DNA from: Ramlibacter sp.
GTDB lineage: Bacteria > Pseudomonadota > Gammaproteobacteria > Burkholderiales > Burkholderiaceae_C
Length of the DNA stretch: 34,839 nt
Assembly: GCA_028291885.1 (NCBI GenBank)
Contig: JAQGNJ010000234.1
Location: 1 to 34,839 of the forward strand
Reading direction: 5' to 3'
Shown here: positions 15,224-23,214 of the stretch, piece by piece
Position numbering within the stretch: position 1 is the first letter of the stretch
Layout of the letters: every line of letters starts with the position of its first letter
Notes under the pieces: model-generated
What the model was told of the DNA's origin: nothing
Seen by the model: the letters and a program-made list of their open reading frames with translations, nothing else
The model's database searches: none
Made by a program: the position numbers and the translations under genes

Positions 15224-16018
15224 GTGGAAGGCATCGCCGGGAAGACTGCGATCGTGACTGGCGGAGCCAGTGGCCTGGGCGCCGGCCTGGTCCGCGCCTT
15301 CGTGCGTGCAGGCGTCAACGTCGCGGTGGCGGACATCCTCGAGCCGCAGGGTGAGCAGCTCGCGGCGGAGCTGGGCGCCGGCTGCCTGTTCCGCAGGACC
15401 GACCTCAGGTCGGACGCCGACATCGACCAGCTCCTGGCCGCAACCCAGGCCCGCTTCGGGCGCATCGACTTCCTGATCAACCTGGCCTGCTCCTATGCCG
15501 AGCAGGGGCTGAACAGTTCGCGCGCCGATTGGCAGGCGGTGTTCGACATCAACCTGTTCGGACACGCGATGCTGATCCAGAAGGCCGTACCTTTCCTCGA
15601 AAAGTCGGCTGGCGCGAGCGTCGTGAACTTCTCTTCCGCCAGCGGCCACATCGCCCAGATGGGACGCTGGGTCTACCCGGCGACCAAGGCGGCCATCGAG
15701 CAGATGACCCGCAGCGCGGCGCTCGAGCTTTCGGCGCGCGGCATCCGCGTCAACGCGCTGCTGCCGGGGATGGTCGGCAAGCGGCCCGAGGACTATCCGT
15801 CGGAAGAGGCGGCGACCAGGAGCGCGGCGATGGCGGCACGCTCCAGCATGCTGGCACGGCTGCAACAACCCGACGAGGTGGCGGAGGCAGCGCTGTTCCT
15901 TTGCTCCTCGCATGCCCGCTTCGTCACCGGCAGCTGCCTGAAGGTGGATGGCGGCTACACCGCGCTCGGGCCCATGGCCAGGGAACTGCACGTTCCAAGC
16001 CGGCCGGCTTCTTCCTGA
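15224..16018 (+). CDS. Short-chain dehydrogenase/reductase (SDR)
   Basis: A cytoplasmic NAD(P)-dependent dehydrogenase of about 264 residues. The cofactor motif is AIVTGGASGLGAGL. The Asp of VADILEP suggests NAD+. The catalytic Ser lies in VVNFSSASG and the Tyr-x3-Lys in WVYPATK. The usual NNAG is replaced by NLAC, as in its paralogue at 22387. I prefer GTG at 15224 because GGAGGA lies seven bases upstream and the paralogue begins MEGVAGK at the same place; the ATG at 15209 is the alternative and has no ribosome binding site. It is last in the operon and convergent with the hydrolase at 16035. It may oxidise a dihydrodiol or alcohol from the oxygenase. Confidence 0.9.
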   Translation: MEGIAGKTAIVTGGASGLGAGLVRAFVRAGVNVAVADILEPQGEQLAAELGAGCLFRRTDLRSDADIDQLLAATQARFGRIDFLINLACSYAEQGLNSSRADWQAVFDINLFGHAMLIQKAVPFLEKSAGASVVNFSSASGHIAQMGRWVYPATKAAIEQMTRSAALELSARGIRVNALLPGMVGKRPEDYPSEEAATRSAAMAARSSMLARLQQPDEVAEAALFLCSSHARFVTGSCLKVDGGYTALGPMARELHVPSRPASS

Positions 16019-16034
16019 CGCGCCTTCTGCGTGC

Positions 16035-16946
16035 TCAGCGAGCTGCCGGCCCGAGCAGCACAGGCGCGGCATGGTCGGCGATCGCATCGGTCGTCGCGAA
16101 CCAGATGTCGTCGCGGCGGGTCAGCGCTTGCAGCAGCTGCGCAAGATGGCTGATCCGGTACGGCTGCCCCATCAGCCAGGGATGGAGGTTCAGCACCAGC
16201 AGCCGGCCGCCGGCGCGGCCGTCGATCGCGAGCCGGTCGGCAGCCTCCAGCACGCTGCGCACCCAGCGGTCCATCGAGATCTTGCGGTGCCAATGGGCCA
16301 TGACGTCGTCCAGGTCCGCCGACATGGGCAGGGACAGGATTGGTCCGGCCGGCGTGGCCATCGGAACGACGCGCTCGTCGTGCGGCCAGTCCAGCATGTA
16401 CGCGAGCCCTTCCCGCGCGAGCAGGCGCGGTGTCCGGGATGACTGCGCGTACTCCGGCCCGTGCCAGCCCTTCACTTGTTTCCGGGCCCGCAGCGGCTCC
16501 AGCGAAGCGCGCAGATAGTCGCGCTCCTCCTGCTCGGACAGATGTTCGCCGATGACCTCGGTCACGCTCAGGCCATGGCCGACCAGGTCCCAACCCAGGT
16601 CCAGCGCCCTCTCGACGATGATGCCGCGGTTCGCGGCGACGAACCGGTCGGCGGCCAGCGAAGCCTTGAGGCAATGCCTGGACAGCAACTCCATCAAGCG
16701 GAACACGCCCACCCGGTTGCCGTACTCGCGCATCGAGAAAGCCCGGTAGTCGGGATAAGGGCCGCGCCCGAATCCGCCGGGCACGTTGGCGGGTGTGAAG
16801 GCGTTGTCCGCGGGATAGAGCTCGTAGGACTCGGCGCTGACGACGAACGCCAACGCAAGCGGCTTGGCTCCGGGCCACTCCATCCGCGGTAGCGAGTGGG
16901 CCGAATCCCTGGCGTAGAAGCTGTGCTCGGTAGCAAGGGTGGACAT
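16035..16946 (-). CDS. PuuE-like polysaccharide-deacetylase-fold hydrolase
   Basis: This 303-residue protein belongs to the NodB/polysaccharide deacetylase superfamily, in the branch containing PuuE allantoinase and cyclic imide hydrolases, which open cyclic amides. Supporting segments are LALAFVVSAESYEL, DYRAFSMREYGNRVGVFRLM, GWDLVGHGLS, MLDWPHDE and LVLNLHPWLMGQPYR. The Asp-Asp and His-x3-His metal motifs of sugar deacetylases are not conserved, which speaks against a chitooligosaccharide deacetylase. It follows the related gene at 16955 with an 8-bp gap and is surely co-transcribed with it. The reaction is inferred from the family. Confidence 0.85.
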   Translation of the reverse strand: MSTLATEHSFYARDSAHSLPRMEWPGAKPLALAFVVSAESYELYPADNAFTPANVPGGFGRGPYPDYRAFSMREYGNRVGVFRLMELLSRHCLKASLAADRFVAANRGIIVERALDLGWDLVGHGLSVTEVIGEHLSEQEERDYLRASLEPLRARKQVKGWHGPEYAQSSRTPRLLAREGLAYMLDWPHDERVVPMATPAGPILSLPMSADLDDVMAHWHRKISMDRWVRSVLEAADRLAIDGRAGGRLLVLNLHPWLMGQPYRISHLAQLLQALTRRDDIWFATTDAIADHAAPVLLGPAAR

Positions 16947-16954
16947 GTCGCTCC

Positions 16955-17902
16955 TCAGCCGTTCAGGTGGTCGACCATCTGCTTGTAATGGTTCTTCATG
17001 TAGTACTCGGCGATCTCGTCACCCGTGGCGTGCCAGACACCTTCGTGCGAGCGCAGGTAGTCGAAGATTTCATGCAGGTAGGCGATGCGGTGCGCCTGGC
17101 CGAAGAGCGCCGGGTGCAGGGAGACGCACATCACTTTGCCGCTCGCGGCGCCCTCGCGATGAAGCACGTCGAAGTGGCGCTTGACCAGGTCGACGAATCC
17201 GTCGGCCTCGAACGCCGCGCCGAGGTAGGGAGCGTCGTTCACATCCATTGCATAAGGCATCGAAATGAGCCTGCCGCTCTTCACCTCGAGGGGGAAGGGC
17301 TCATCGTCGTGGAACCAGTCGCTGTGGTACGTGAAGCCCAGCGCGGCCAGGATGTCGGGCGTGTTTTCGCTCGAGGCTTGCGGACCGGGCCCGCCGGTCC
17401 CCTGCATCCGGACGCCGGTTTCCTGGTACACCATGTCGACCATCCGCCGGTAGTACGCGGTCTCGTCCTGCGTCGACATGCCATGGACGAAGCGGGTGTT
17501 GTTGATGCCGTGCCCGAGGTAGGCCCAGTTGCGCTCCACCATCGCGTCGCGGATGCTGGGATTCTTGGCTAGCGCCTGCGCGTTGAGGACGGCCGTGCAG
17601 CGGATGTCGAACTTGTCGATCGCTTCGAGCATGCGCCAGAAGCCGACGCGGTTGGCGAAGTCCTGGCGGCCGTACATCATCACGTCGGGCGCCGGCATCC
17701 TGGCCCAGGCGTCGATCCAGGGATCGGCGGGCGGCATGTACTCGTAGTGCAGGACGTTGGGGCAGACCCACAGCGCGACCCGCGCCCCGCCCGGCCAGCG
17801 CAGCGGCGGCCGCTCCGTGACGGCGCAGTACCGGACCCACTCCTGCCGGGCCCTCGACCGGGCGGTAGCGGGTGGCGCTGGGCGGTACGAATACTGAAGC
17901 AT
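16955..17902 (-). CDS. PuuE-like polysaccharide-deacetylase-fold hydrolase (paralogue of the next gene)
   Basis: This 315-residue relative of the downstream gene reads VALWVCPNVLHYEYMPP, YGRQDFANRVGFWRMLEAID, NWAYLGHGINNTRF, YHSDWFHDDEPFPLE and VSLHPALFGQAHR. The shared D-W-x-H-D-(D/E) and LHP-x3-GQ-x-x-R blocks mark the same subfamily. The ATG at 17902 has AGGAG about six bases upstream; the frame is open to 17983, but the extra codons lie in the promoter region. The gene diverges from the Rieske gene at 18056 across a 153-bp region carrying the recurring GCAA motif. The two hydrolases may form a heteromer or act on successive rings; this is inference. Confidence 0.86.
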   Translation of the reverse strand: MLQYSYRPAPPATARSRARQEWVRYCAVTERPPLRWPGGARVALWVCPNVLHYEYMPPADPWIDAWARMPAPDVMMYGRQDFANRVGFWRMLEAIDKFDIRCTAVLNAQALAKNPSIRDAMVERNWAYLGHGINNTRFVHGMSTQDETAYYRRMVDMVYQETGVRMQGTGGPGPQASSENTPDILAALGFTYHSDWFHDDEPFPLEVKSGRLISMPYAMDVNDAPYLGAAFEADGFVDLVKRHFDVLHREGAASGKVMCVSLHPALFGQAHRIAYLHEIFDYLRSHEGVWHATGDEIAEYYMKNHYKQMVDHLNG

Positions 17903-17925
17903 CCTGCTCTCCTTGTCGCTGCCCG

Positions 17926-17990
17926 ATGATTGTAATCCGCAAGCAACCAGAAGCCCGCCGCTTGCAAATATCGCGAAACACAAATAAACT
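17926..17990. promoter_or_regulatory. Divergent operator/promoter region with recurring GCAA motif
   Basis: The shared element ATGATTGTAATCCGCAAGCA starts at 17926. GCAAGC (17939-17944) and GCTTGC (17960-17965) form an inverted repeat, and GCAAATAT begins at 17964. A plausible plus-strand promoter is TTGCAA (17962-17967), 17 bp, TAAACT (17985-17990). Its -35 box overlaps the right arm, as expected for a repressor site controlling the oxygenase gene at 18056 and possibly the hydrolase gene at 17902. Confidence 0.55.
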
Positions 17991-18055
17991 CACCGGAACG
18001 GCTGACGCCTCGCCGCGGCATCCCGCCGGCCTTCCACGTTGCCCAAGGAGACCAA

Positions 18056-19360
18056 ATGCTCACCAGCGAAGACAACAGGCGCCTCACCCAGGTCGGGCCG
18101 GGGACGCCTCTGGGCAAGTTCTTTCGCCGCTACTGGATCCCTGCCGCCGTGCTCGAGGAGATCGGGGAGCCGGGTGGCGCGCCGGTGCGGGTCGGACTGC
18201 TGGGTGAGCGGCTGGTGGCCTTTCGCGACCCGGAGGGCAAGCCCGGCCTGATGAAGGAGCACTGCCCGCACCGTGGCGCTTCGCTGGCCTACGGCCGCAA
18301 CGAGGTGGGCGGCCTGCGCTGCCTGTACCACGGCTGGAAGATGGGACAGGCCGGCAAGATCCTCGAGATGCCCGCCGAGCCGCCGGACACCAGGATGAAG
18401 GCTGTCCTCACCCACCCCGCCTATCCGGTGCAGGAGGCCGGCGGCATCCTGTGGACGTACATGGGCCCGGCCGACAAGATGCCGCCCTTTCCCAGGTTCC
18501 CCTGGATGGACCTGCCGGCCGACCAACTGCTGGTGGTCAAGATGCACCAGGATTCCAACTATCTGCAGGGCCTGGAAGGCGATCTCGATCCCGCGCACCC
18601 GAACTACCTGCACAGGGACTTCGACGAGGCCGTCGCGCGCCAGAGCTGGACCGGCGCCGGCTGGCAGTCGATCAGCGACCTGATGTCGGACGGCGCGCCG
18701 GTGATCCAGGTCGAGGAGACGCCGCAGCTGATGCGCGTCGGCGCGATCCGCAAGACCGCCGATGCGGGCATGTCGTACGTTCGCACCACCGAATGGGTGG
18801 CGCCGTTCTACACCCACATCGCGACGGGCCCGCACGAGTCGCAGCTGTTCAAGGCCTGGTTGCCGATCGACGACAACTCCTGCTTCACTTTCTACATCCA
18901 CCACGATGCGCGCAAGAAGCTCGACGTGCCGGCGATCTACGGCAACTGGGGCCACAGGTCCGAGCCGCCGCACTACAGGACGGCGCACACGGCGCAGAAC
19001 ATGCACCTGCAGGACCGCAAGATGATGGTGGACGGCAACTTCTCCGGCGTGATCGGCGCCGCCATCCAGGATCGGGCCGTGCAGGAAAGCATGGGGCCGG
19101 TCTTCGATCGCACGCAGGAGCACCTGGGCACGAGCGACAAGGCCGTGATCTTCTTTCGCCGCCTGATCCTGCGCAAGCTGCAGGAAATGGAGGAAGGCAA
19201 GGAGCTGCCGGGCACCGCACCGGGGCTGGACTTCAGGCAGCGCGCCGCGTCCGTCTACATGCCGGCCGGCGCTCCGTGGCAGGAAGCAGTGCGCTGGATC
19301 GAAGCCCAGGAGGCGGGCCTGAAGGACCCGCTGCCCAAGCAGGAGGCGACTTCGGTCTGA
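18056..19360 (+). CDS. Rieske [2Fe-2S] ring-hydroxylating oxygenase, phthalate 4,5-dioxygenase-like
   Basis: This terminal oxygenase has 434 residues. The Rieske ligands are Cys70, His72 (CPHRGASLAYG), Cys89 and His92 (CLYHGW). The iron site lies in LEGDLDPAHPNYLH (Asp-x-x-His-x4-His). The opening MLTSEDNRRLTQVGPGTPLG and the length match phthalate 4,5-dioxygenase/LigX-type single-subunit oxygenases. The start is supported by AAGGAG five bases upstream of the ATG. It is followed after 7 bp by a ferredoxin and then a reductase, so this unit may be a full three-component oxygenase. That differs from classic phthalate dioxygenase, which uses one fused reductase. Confidence 0.94.
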   Translation: MLTSEDNRRLTQVGPGTPLGKFFRRYWIPAAVLEEIGEPGGAPVRVGLLGERLVAFRDPEGKPGLMKEHCPHRGASLAYGRNEVGGLRCLYHGWKMGQAGKILEMPAEPPDTRMKAVLTHPAYPVQEAGGILWTYMGPADKMPPFPRFPWMDLPADQLLVVKMHQDSNYLQGLEGDLDPAHPNYLHRDFDEAVARQSWTGAGWQSISDLMSDGAPVIQVEETPQLMRVGAIRKTADAGMSYVRTTEWVAPFYTHIATGPHESQLFKAWLPIDDNSCFTFYIHHDARKKLDVPAIYGNWGHRSEPPHYRTAHTAQNMHLQDRKMMVDGNFSGVIGAAIQDRAVQESMGPVFDRTQEHLGTSDKAVIFFRRLILRKLQEMEEGKELPGTAPGLDFRQRAASVYMPAGAPWQEAVRWIEAQEAGLKDPLPKQEATSV

Positions 19361-19367
19361 GCGCCTG

Positions 19368-19691
19368 ATGGTCTGGATCACCTACATCGCGGCCGACGGC
19401 GCGCGATCCCGGGTCGACGTGCCCGGGGGCAGCAACCTGATGATGGGCGCCATCCAGAACAACGTGCGCGGCATCGACGGCGAATGCGGCGGCTGCCTGT
19501 CTTGCGCGACCTGCCACGTGTACCTCGATCCCGCATGGCAGGAGCGTGTCGCGCCGGCGGACGCTATGGAAACCGAGATGCTGGAGGCGGTCGTCGCCGA
19601 GCGGCGGCCGACCAGCCGCCTCGGCTGCCAGGTGAGGATCACGCCCGACCTGGACGGCATGCCCGTCCATCTTCCCGAAACCCAGTCGTGA
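19368..19691 (+). CDS. [2Fe-2S] ferredoxin, adrenodoxin/putidaredoxin type
   Basis: A small soluble electron carrier of 107 residues. The cluster ligands are visible as Cys-x5-Cys-x2-Cys in GECGGCLSCATCHVY, with the fourth Cys in SRLGCQV. This plant/vertebrate-type cluster transfers single electrons from a FAD reductase to an oxygenase. The gene lies between the Rieske oxygenase and the reductase, and its stop overlaps the reductase GTG start by four bases (GTGA). It probably supplies the oxygenase at 18056, and perhaps the other two oxygenases of the cluster, which have no ferredoxin of their own. Confidence 0.95.
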   Translation: MVWITYIAADGARSRVDVPGGSNLMMGAIQNNVRGIDGECGGCLSCATCHVYLDPAWQERVAPADAMETEMLEAVVAERRPTSRLGCQVRITPDLDGMPVHLPETQS

Positions 19692-20914
19692 GCGCGGCGG
19701 GGATCGTGATCGTCGGCGGCTCCTACGCCGGCCTGAACGCCGCGGCCGCCGCGCGGGCCGCGGGTTTCACCGGCCCGATCACGCTGGTCGGCGACGAGCC
19801 GCATCTGCCCTACCAGCGGCCGCCGCTGTCCAAGGATTTCCTGAAAGGACGCGTCGAGTCTTCGCAGTTGCCGCTGCGGGCGCCGAAGTTTTTCGACGAC
19901 AGCGCGATCGAGCTGCGCCGCGGACACGAGGTCGTGGCAATCGACCGGCACAAGCAGGAGGTCGTCCTCGCGGCCGGCGACAGCTTGCCCTACGCCAAGC
20001 TCGTCCTGGCGACCGGATGCCGGCCCCGAAAGCTGTCGGTGCCGGGCTCGGACGCCGCCGGCATCCACTGCCTGCGCACGCTTGACGACGCGCAGGCGAT
20101 CGCGCGCGAATGCGCTGCGGCAAGCCGTGTCGCCATCGTCGGCGGCGGCTTCATCGGGCTGGAGATTGCCGCGGCGCTGCGCACCATGGGCAAGGAGGTG
20201 GTCGTCGTCGAAGCCCAATCTCGCCTGCTGGCGCGGGCCCTGCCGCCGGAGCTGGCCGCGTACATCGCCCGGCGGCACGAACGCGAGGGCGTGCGGCTGG
20301 TCTTCGACGCGCAGGTCGCCTCGTTCCCGACGCGCGGCGGCCGCGTGGACGCCGTGCTTCTCGCCGACGGCACGGAGATCGCGGCCGACCTCGTGATCGT
20401 CGGCATCGGCGTCGTTCCCAACCAGGAGCTGGCGCAGGCGGCCGGCCTGCGCTGCGACAACGGCATCGTCGTCGACGAGCGCGCCGCGACCCAAGACCAG
20501 AACATCTACGCCGCCGGTGACTGCACCTCGCACCCGAATCCCTTCGCGCCGGGCATGACCAGGCTGGAATGCGTGCAGAACGCGATCGACCAGGGCCGGG
20601 TGGCTGGAACGAACGCCGCCGGCGCAAGCGCGACATACGCGGTCGCGCCCTGGTTCTGGTCCGACCAGTACGACCTCAAGCTGCAGGGCGTGGGCATCTC
20701 CACCGGCTACGACCGCATCGTGCGCCGCGGCGACATGGAGCAGGGCGCTTTCTCGTTCTTCTACTTCCGCGGCGAACGACTGCTCGCGGTGGAGTCGATC
20801 AACAAGCCCGGCGACCACATGCTTGGCCGCAAACTGCTGGCGGCAGGCGCGAAGCTGTCGCAGCGCGAAGTCGAAGACACCGGCTACGACCTGAAGCAGG
20901 CGCTCGCGCAATAG
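19688..20914 (+). CDS. FAD-dependent ferredoxin reductase (BphA4/putidaredoxin-reductase-like)
   Basis: This 408-residue flavoprotein moves electrons from NADH to the neighbouring ferredoxin. It has the FAD motif IVIVGGSYAGLNAAAAARAA, the conserved PYQRPPLSKDFL, the NADH motif VAIVGGGFIGLEIAAAL, ATQDQNIYAAGDC and a C-terminal reductase domain with WFWSDQYDLKLQGVG. The GTG at 19688 is chosen because it overlaps the ferredoxin stop and begins just before the FAD fold. The open frame further upstream is shadow of the ferredoxin gene. The 3' end is six bases from the convergent amidase gene, with no obvious terminator. Confidence 0.95.
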   Translation: MSAAGIVIVGGSYAGLNAAAAARAAGFTGPITLVGDEPHLPYQRPPLSKDFLKGRVESSQLPLRAPKFFDDSAIELRRGHEVVAIDRHKQEVVLAAGDSLPYAKLVLATGCRPRKLSVPGSDAAGIHCLRTLDDAQAIARECAAASRVAIVGGGFIGLEIAAALRTMGKEVVVVEAQSRLLARALPPELAAYIARRHEREGVRLVFDAQVASFPTRGGRVDAVLLADGTEIAADLVIVGIGVVPNQELAQAAGLRCDNGIVVDERAATQDQNIYAAGDCTSHPNPFAPGMTRLECVQNAIDQGRVAGTNAAGASATYAVAPWFWSDQYDLKLQGVGISTGYDRIVRRGDMEQGAFSFFYFRGERLLAVESINKPGDHMLGRKLLAAGAKLSQREVEDTGYDLKQALAQ

Positions 20915-20920
20915 CGCCAC

Positions 20921-22363
20921 TCATCCCAGCGACGCGTGCATCCGTTGGCCGGCGACTTGTTCGACGGCCGCCGCGATCCGCAGCAGCCGCGCGTCCGCGC
21001 CCGGCTCCGCGTACAGCGTGATGCCGAAAGGAGCGCCGCTCTTGTCGCGGCCGGCCGGCAGGGCGACGACCGGCGCGCCCGCCTTGCCCGTGCACTTGGC
21101 CGCGGCCGTCATCGGCGACAGCAGCACGTCCGCGTTGCCGACGCGAAGTGCGCCGACGATCCCGCCCGCGACGCTGAGCGCGATGTCGCGGCGGCGATCG
21201 AGCACGTATTGGTCGGCGTGGATGCCGGCCGTCGCGTTCGCCGCTTCCAGCAGGCTCTGTCCGTACGGGATCGCCTCCGGATGCCTGGCGTTCCAGGCAA
21301 TGATGTCGGCCATGCTTCGCATGCCGCAAGGCTGGTAGGTCTCCAGCAACGCATCCAGGCCGGCCTTGAATTCCGTGCGGAACACGCAGGAGCGGACCTC
21401 GCTCAGCTGCTCGGCGCTTGGCAGATCGCAGGGATCGACGATGACGGCGCCGGCCCGCGACAGCGCGGTCAGGACCTGCTCGAACGCCTGCTCGCGACTC
21501 GCGTTCATCACCGCGTCGGCGACGAAACGGCGCGGAACGCCGATGCGAACGCCTTGCAGCGAGCCCGCTGCCTCGCCACCGCCCACGTCCGGGAAGTACG
21601 CCAGGGTCGCGGTGTCGCGCATGTCCGCGCCGGCCATGGCCTGAAGCACCAGCCAAGCGTCGTCTACGCAAATCGTCAAGGCGCCGGCCGTGTCCTGGCT
21701 GGGCACCAGCGGCACGACGCCATGGCGGCTGACGCGGCCCACCGTGGGCTTGAAGCCGACGATCGAGGAGAAAGTGGCCGGGGTCTGGATGGAGTTCTGC
21801 GTCTCCGAGCCGATCGCGAACGCGCAAAAGCGCGCAGCCACCGCCGCCGCCGACCCCACGCTGGAGCCCTGGCCGCGGTCGTAGCACGAGCCCAGCGGGT
21901 TGCGCACCACACCGCCCGCGCCGCTGAACTCCGAGGGCATGACTTCGGAGACAAAGTCGGCGAACTCCGTCAGGTTGGTCTTGCCAAGCAGGACGGCGCC
22001 CGCGGCGTCGAGGCGCGTCACGAGTGTGGCCGCGTGCGGCGGAACGAAGTCCACGAGCGCCCGCGCGCCGGCGCAGGCCGTGCAGCCGTCGGCGGTGAAA
22101 ACGTTGTCTTTCACGAGGTACGGCACGCCCTGCAACGGTCCGCGGATCCTGCCGGCGGCGACCTCGCGATCGGCTTGCTCCGCCTGCGCGAGCGCGAGCG
22201 GGGACACCGCCCGAACGGCATTGATGCCCATCTCGCCGCCGTTGAAGCGCGCGATGCGTGCCAGGTACCAGCGGGTCGCCTCGACCGAGGTGATTTCACG
22301 CCTGGCGATGGCGGCGCCGATCGCCCGCGCCGATCCGGTGAGAAGCAGGCCTGACATGTCCAT
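20921..22363 (-). CDS. Amidase signature family hydrolase with unusual oxyanion-loop residues
   Basis: This 480-residue amide hydrolase uses a Ser-cisSer-Lys triad. The Lys lies in PYLVKDN, the cis-Ser in GQGSSVGSAAAVAA and the nucleophile Ser in GSETQNSIQTPATFSSIVGF. In typical members the last block reads GT(D/E)-x-GGSI; here the glycines before the Ser are Gln-Asn, which may alter the oxyanion hole. The start is the ATG at 22363 (MDMSG); the ATG at 22357 is possible and neither has a clear ribosome binding site. It is last in the minus-strand operon with the dioxygenase subunits and SDR. It probably hydrolyses an aromatic or dicarboxylic half-amide. Confidence 0.9.
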   Translation of the reverse strand: MDMSGLLLTGSARAIGAAIARREITSVEATRWYLARIARFNGGEMGINAVRAVSPLALAQAEQADREVAAGRIRGPLQGVPYLVKDNVFTADGCTACAGARALVDFVPPHAATLVTRLDAAGAVLLGKTNLTEFADFVSEVMPSEFSGAGGVVRNPLGSCYDRGQGSSVGSAAAVAARFCAFAIGSETQNSIQTPATFSSIVGFKPTVGRVSRHGVVPLVPSQDTAGALTICVDDAWLVLQAMAGADMRDTATLAYFPDVGGGEAAGSLQGVRIGVPRRFVADAVMNASREQAFEQVLTALSRAGAVIVDPCDLPSAEQLSEVRSCVFRTEFKAGLDALLETYQPCGMRSMADIIAWNARHPEAIPYGQSLLEAANATAGIHADQYVLDRRRDIALSVAGGIVGALRVGNADVLLSPMTAAAKCTGKAGAPVVALPAGRDKSGAPFGITLYAEPGADARLLRIAAAVEQVAGQRMHASLG

Positions 22364-22386
22364 GTTGTTGCTCGTGTGGTTGATGG

Positions 22387-23205
22387 CTATTTCGTCCCGG
22401 GCGGAACACTTGCGGCCTTGCGCAGCGCCGTCGGAAGGACCTTCTCGCGACCCTGCGGGCCCATGGCGCTGTGGCCGCCGTCGACGACCATGCAGCTGCC
22501 GGTCGTGAAGCTCGCATGCGAGGAGCAGAGAAAAAGCACCGTGTCGGCCACCTCGTCCAGGGTGCCGAGCCGGCCCAGCATGTGCAGCTTGTCGCCCCAC
22601 TTCGCGTATTCCTGCTTCACTTCGGCAGGGGCGGTGTCGTGCATGGGCTTGCGGATCCAGCCGGGAAGCACCGAGTTGACCCGGATGCCTTCGTTGGCGA
22701 GGTCCAGCGCCTGGCTCTTGGTCAGCTGCTCGATCGCCGCCTTGCTGGAGGGATAAACCCAGCGGCCCGCCAGGCCCGCGTGCGCCGCCTCGGTCGTGAA
22801 GTTGACGACGCTCGCGTTCTCCGAGCGGGCCAGGTGAGGGCGCGCCAGCTGCAGCAGCACGACGTGGCCGAAGACGTTGACGTTGTACGCGTCCAGCCAC
22901 TCTTCGCGCGTCGCCGCCTCGCCCCGGTCGGCATAGGTGCACGCCGAATTGATCAGGAAGTCGATGCCGCCGAACTCGCGCACCGTCGCCGCAACGAGCT
23001 GCTCGACGTCCTCGTTGGAGCGCAGGTCGGCATGGACATAGCGGCAGTTCTCGCCCAGCTCCGAGGCCAGGCGTTCGCCGGGCTCGTCGACGATGTCCGC
23101 CAGCACCACCTTCACGCCGGCGCGGACGAACTTGCGCGCCACGCCGACGCCGATGCCGCTGGATCCGCCGGTGACGATCGCAACCTTTCCAGCCACGCCT
23201 TCCAT
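22387..23205 (-). CDS. Short-chain dehydrogenase/reductase (SDR), paralogue of the 15224 gene
   Basis: This 272-residue dehydrogenase has the motif AIVTGGSSGIGVGVARKF, an Asp in LADIVDEPG favouring NAD+, NSAC in place of NNAG, and the Tyr-x3-Lys in WVYPSSK. The position of the catalytic Ser, 13 residues before the Tyr, is a Thr (VVNFTTEAAHAG). Its paralogue keeps Ser there. Both share the C-terminal G-x-x-x-G-P-x-x-RE segment. The ATG at 23205 has AGGAG at a five-base spacing; the GTG at 23211 would be too close to the ribosome binding site. It follows the beta subunit by nine bases and may be the cis-dihydrodiol dehydrogenase for the dioxygenase. Confidence 0.9.
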   Translation of the reverse strand: MEGVAGKVAIVTGGSSGIGVGVARKFVRAGVKVVLADIVDEPGERLASELGENCRYVHADLRSNEDVEQLVAATVREFGGIDFLINSACTYADRGEAATREEWLDAYNVNVFGHVVLLQLARPHLARSENASVVNFTTEAAHAGLAGRWVYPSSKAAIEQLTKSQALDLANEGIRVNSVLPGWIRKPMHDTAPAEVKQEYAKWGDKLHMLGRLGTLDEVADTVLFLCSSHASFTTGSCMVVDGGHSAMGPQGREKVLPTALRKAASVPPGTK

Positions 23206-23214
23206 GCTCACTCC

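Noticed and set aside
16035-17902. True polysaccharide or chitooligosaccharide deacetylases
   Set aside because: The metal-binding Asp-Asp and His-x3-His motifs are not present; the PuuE-like branch fits better.
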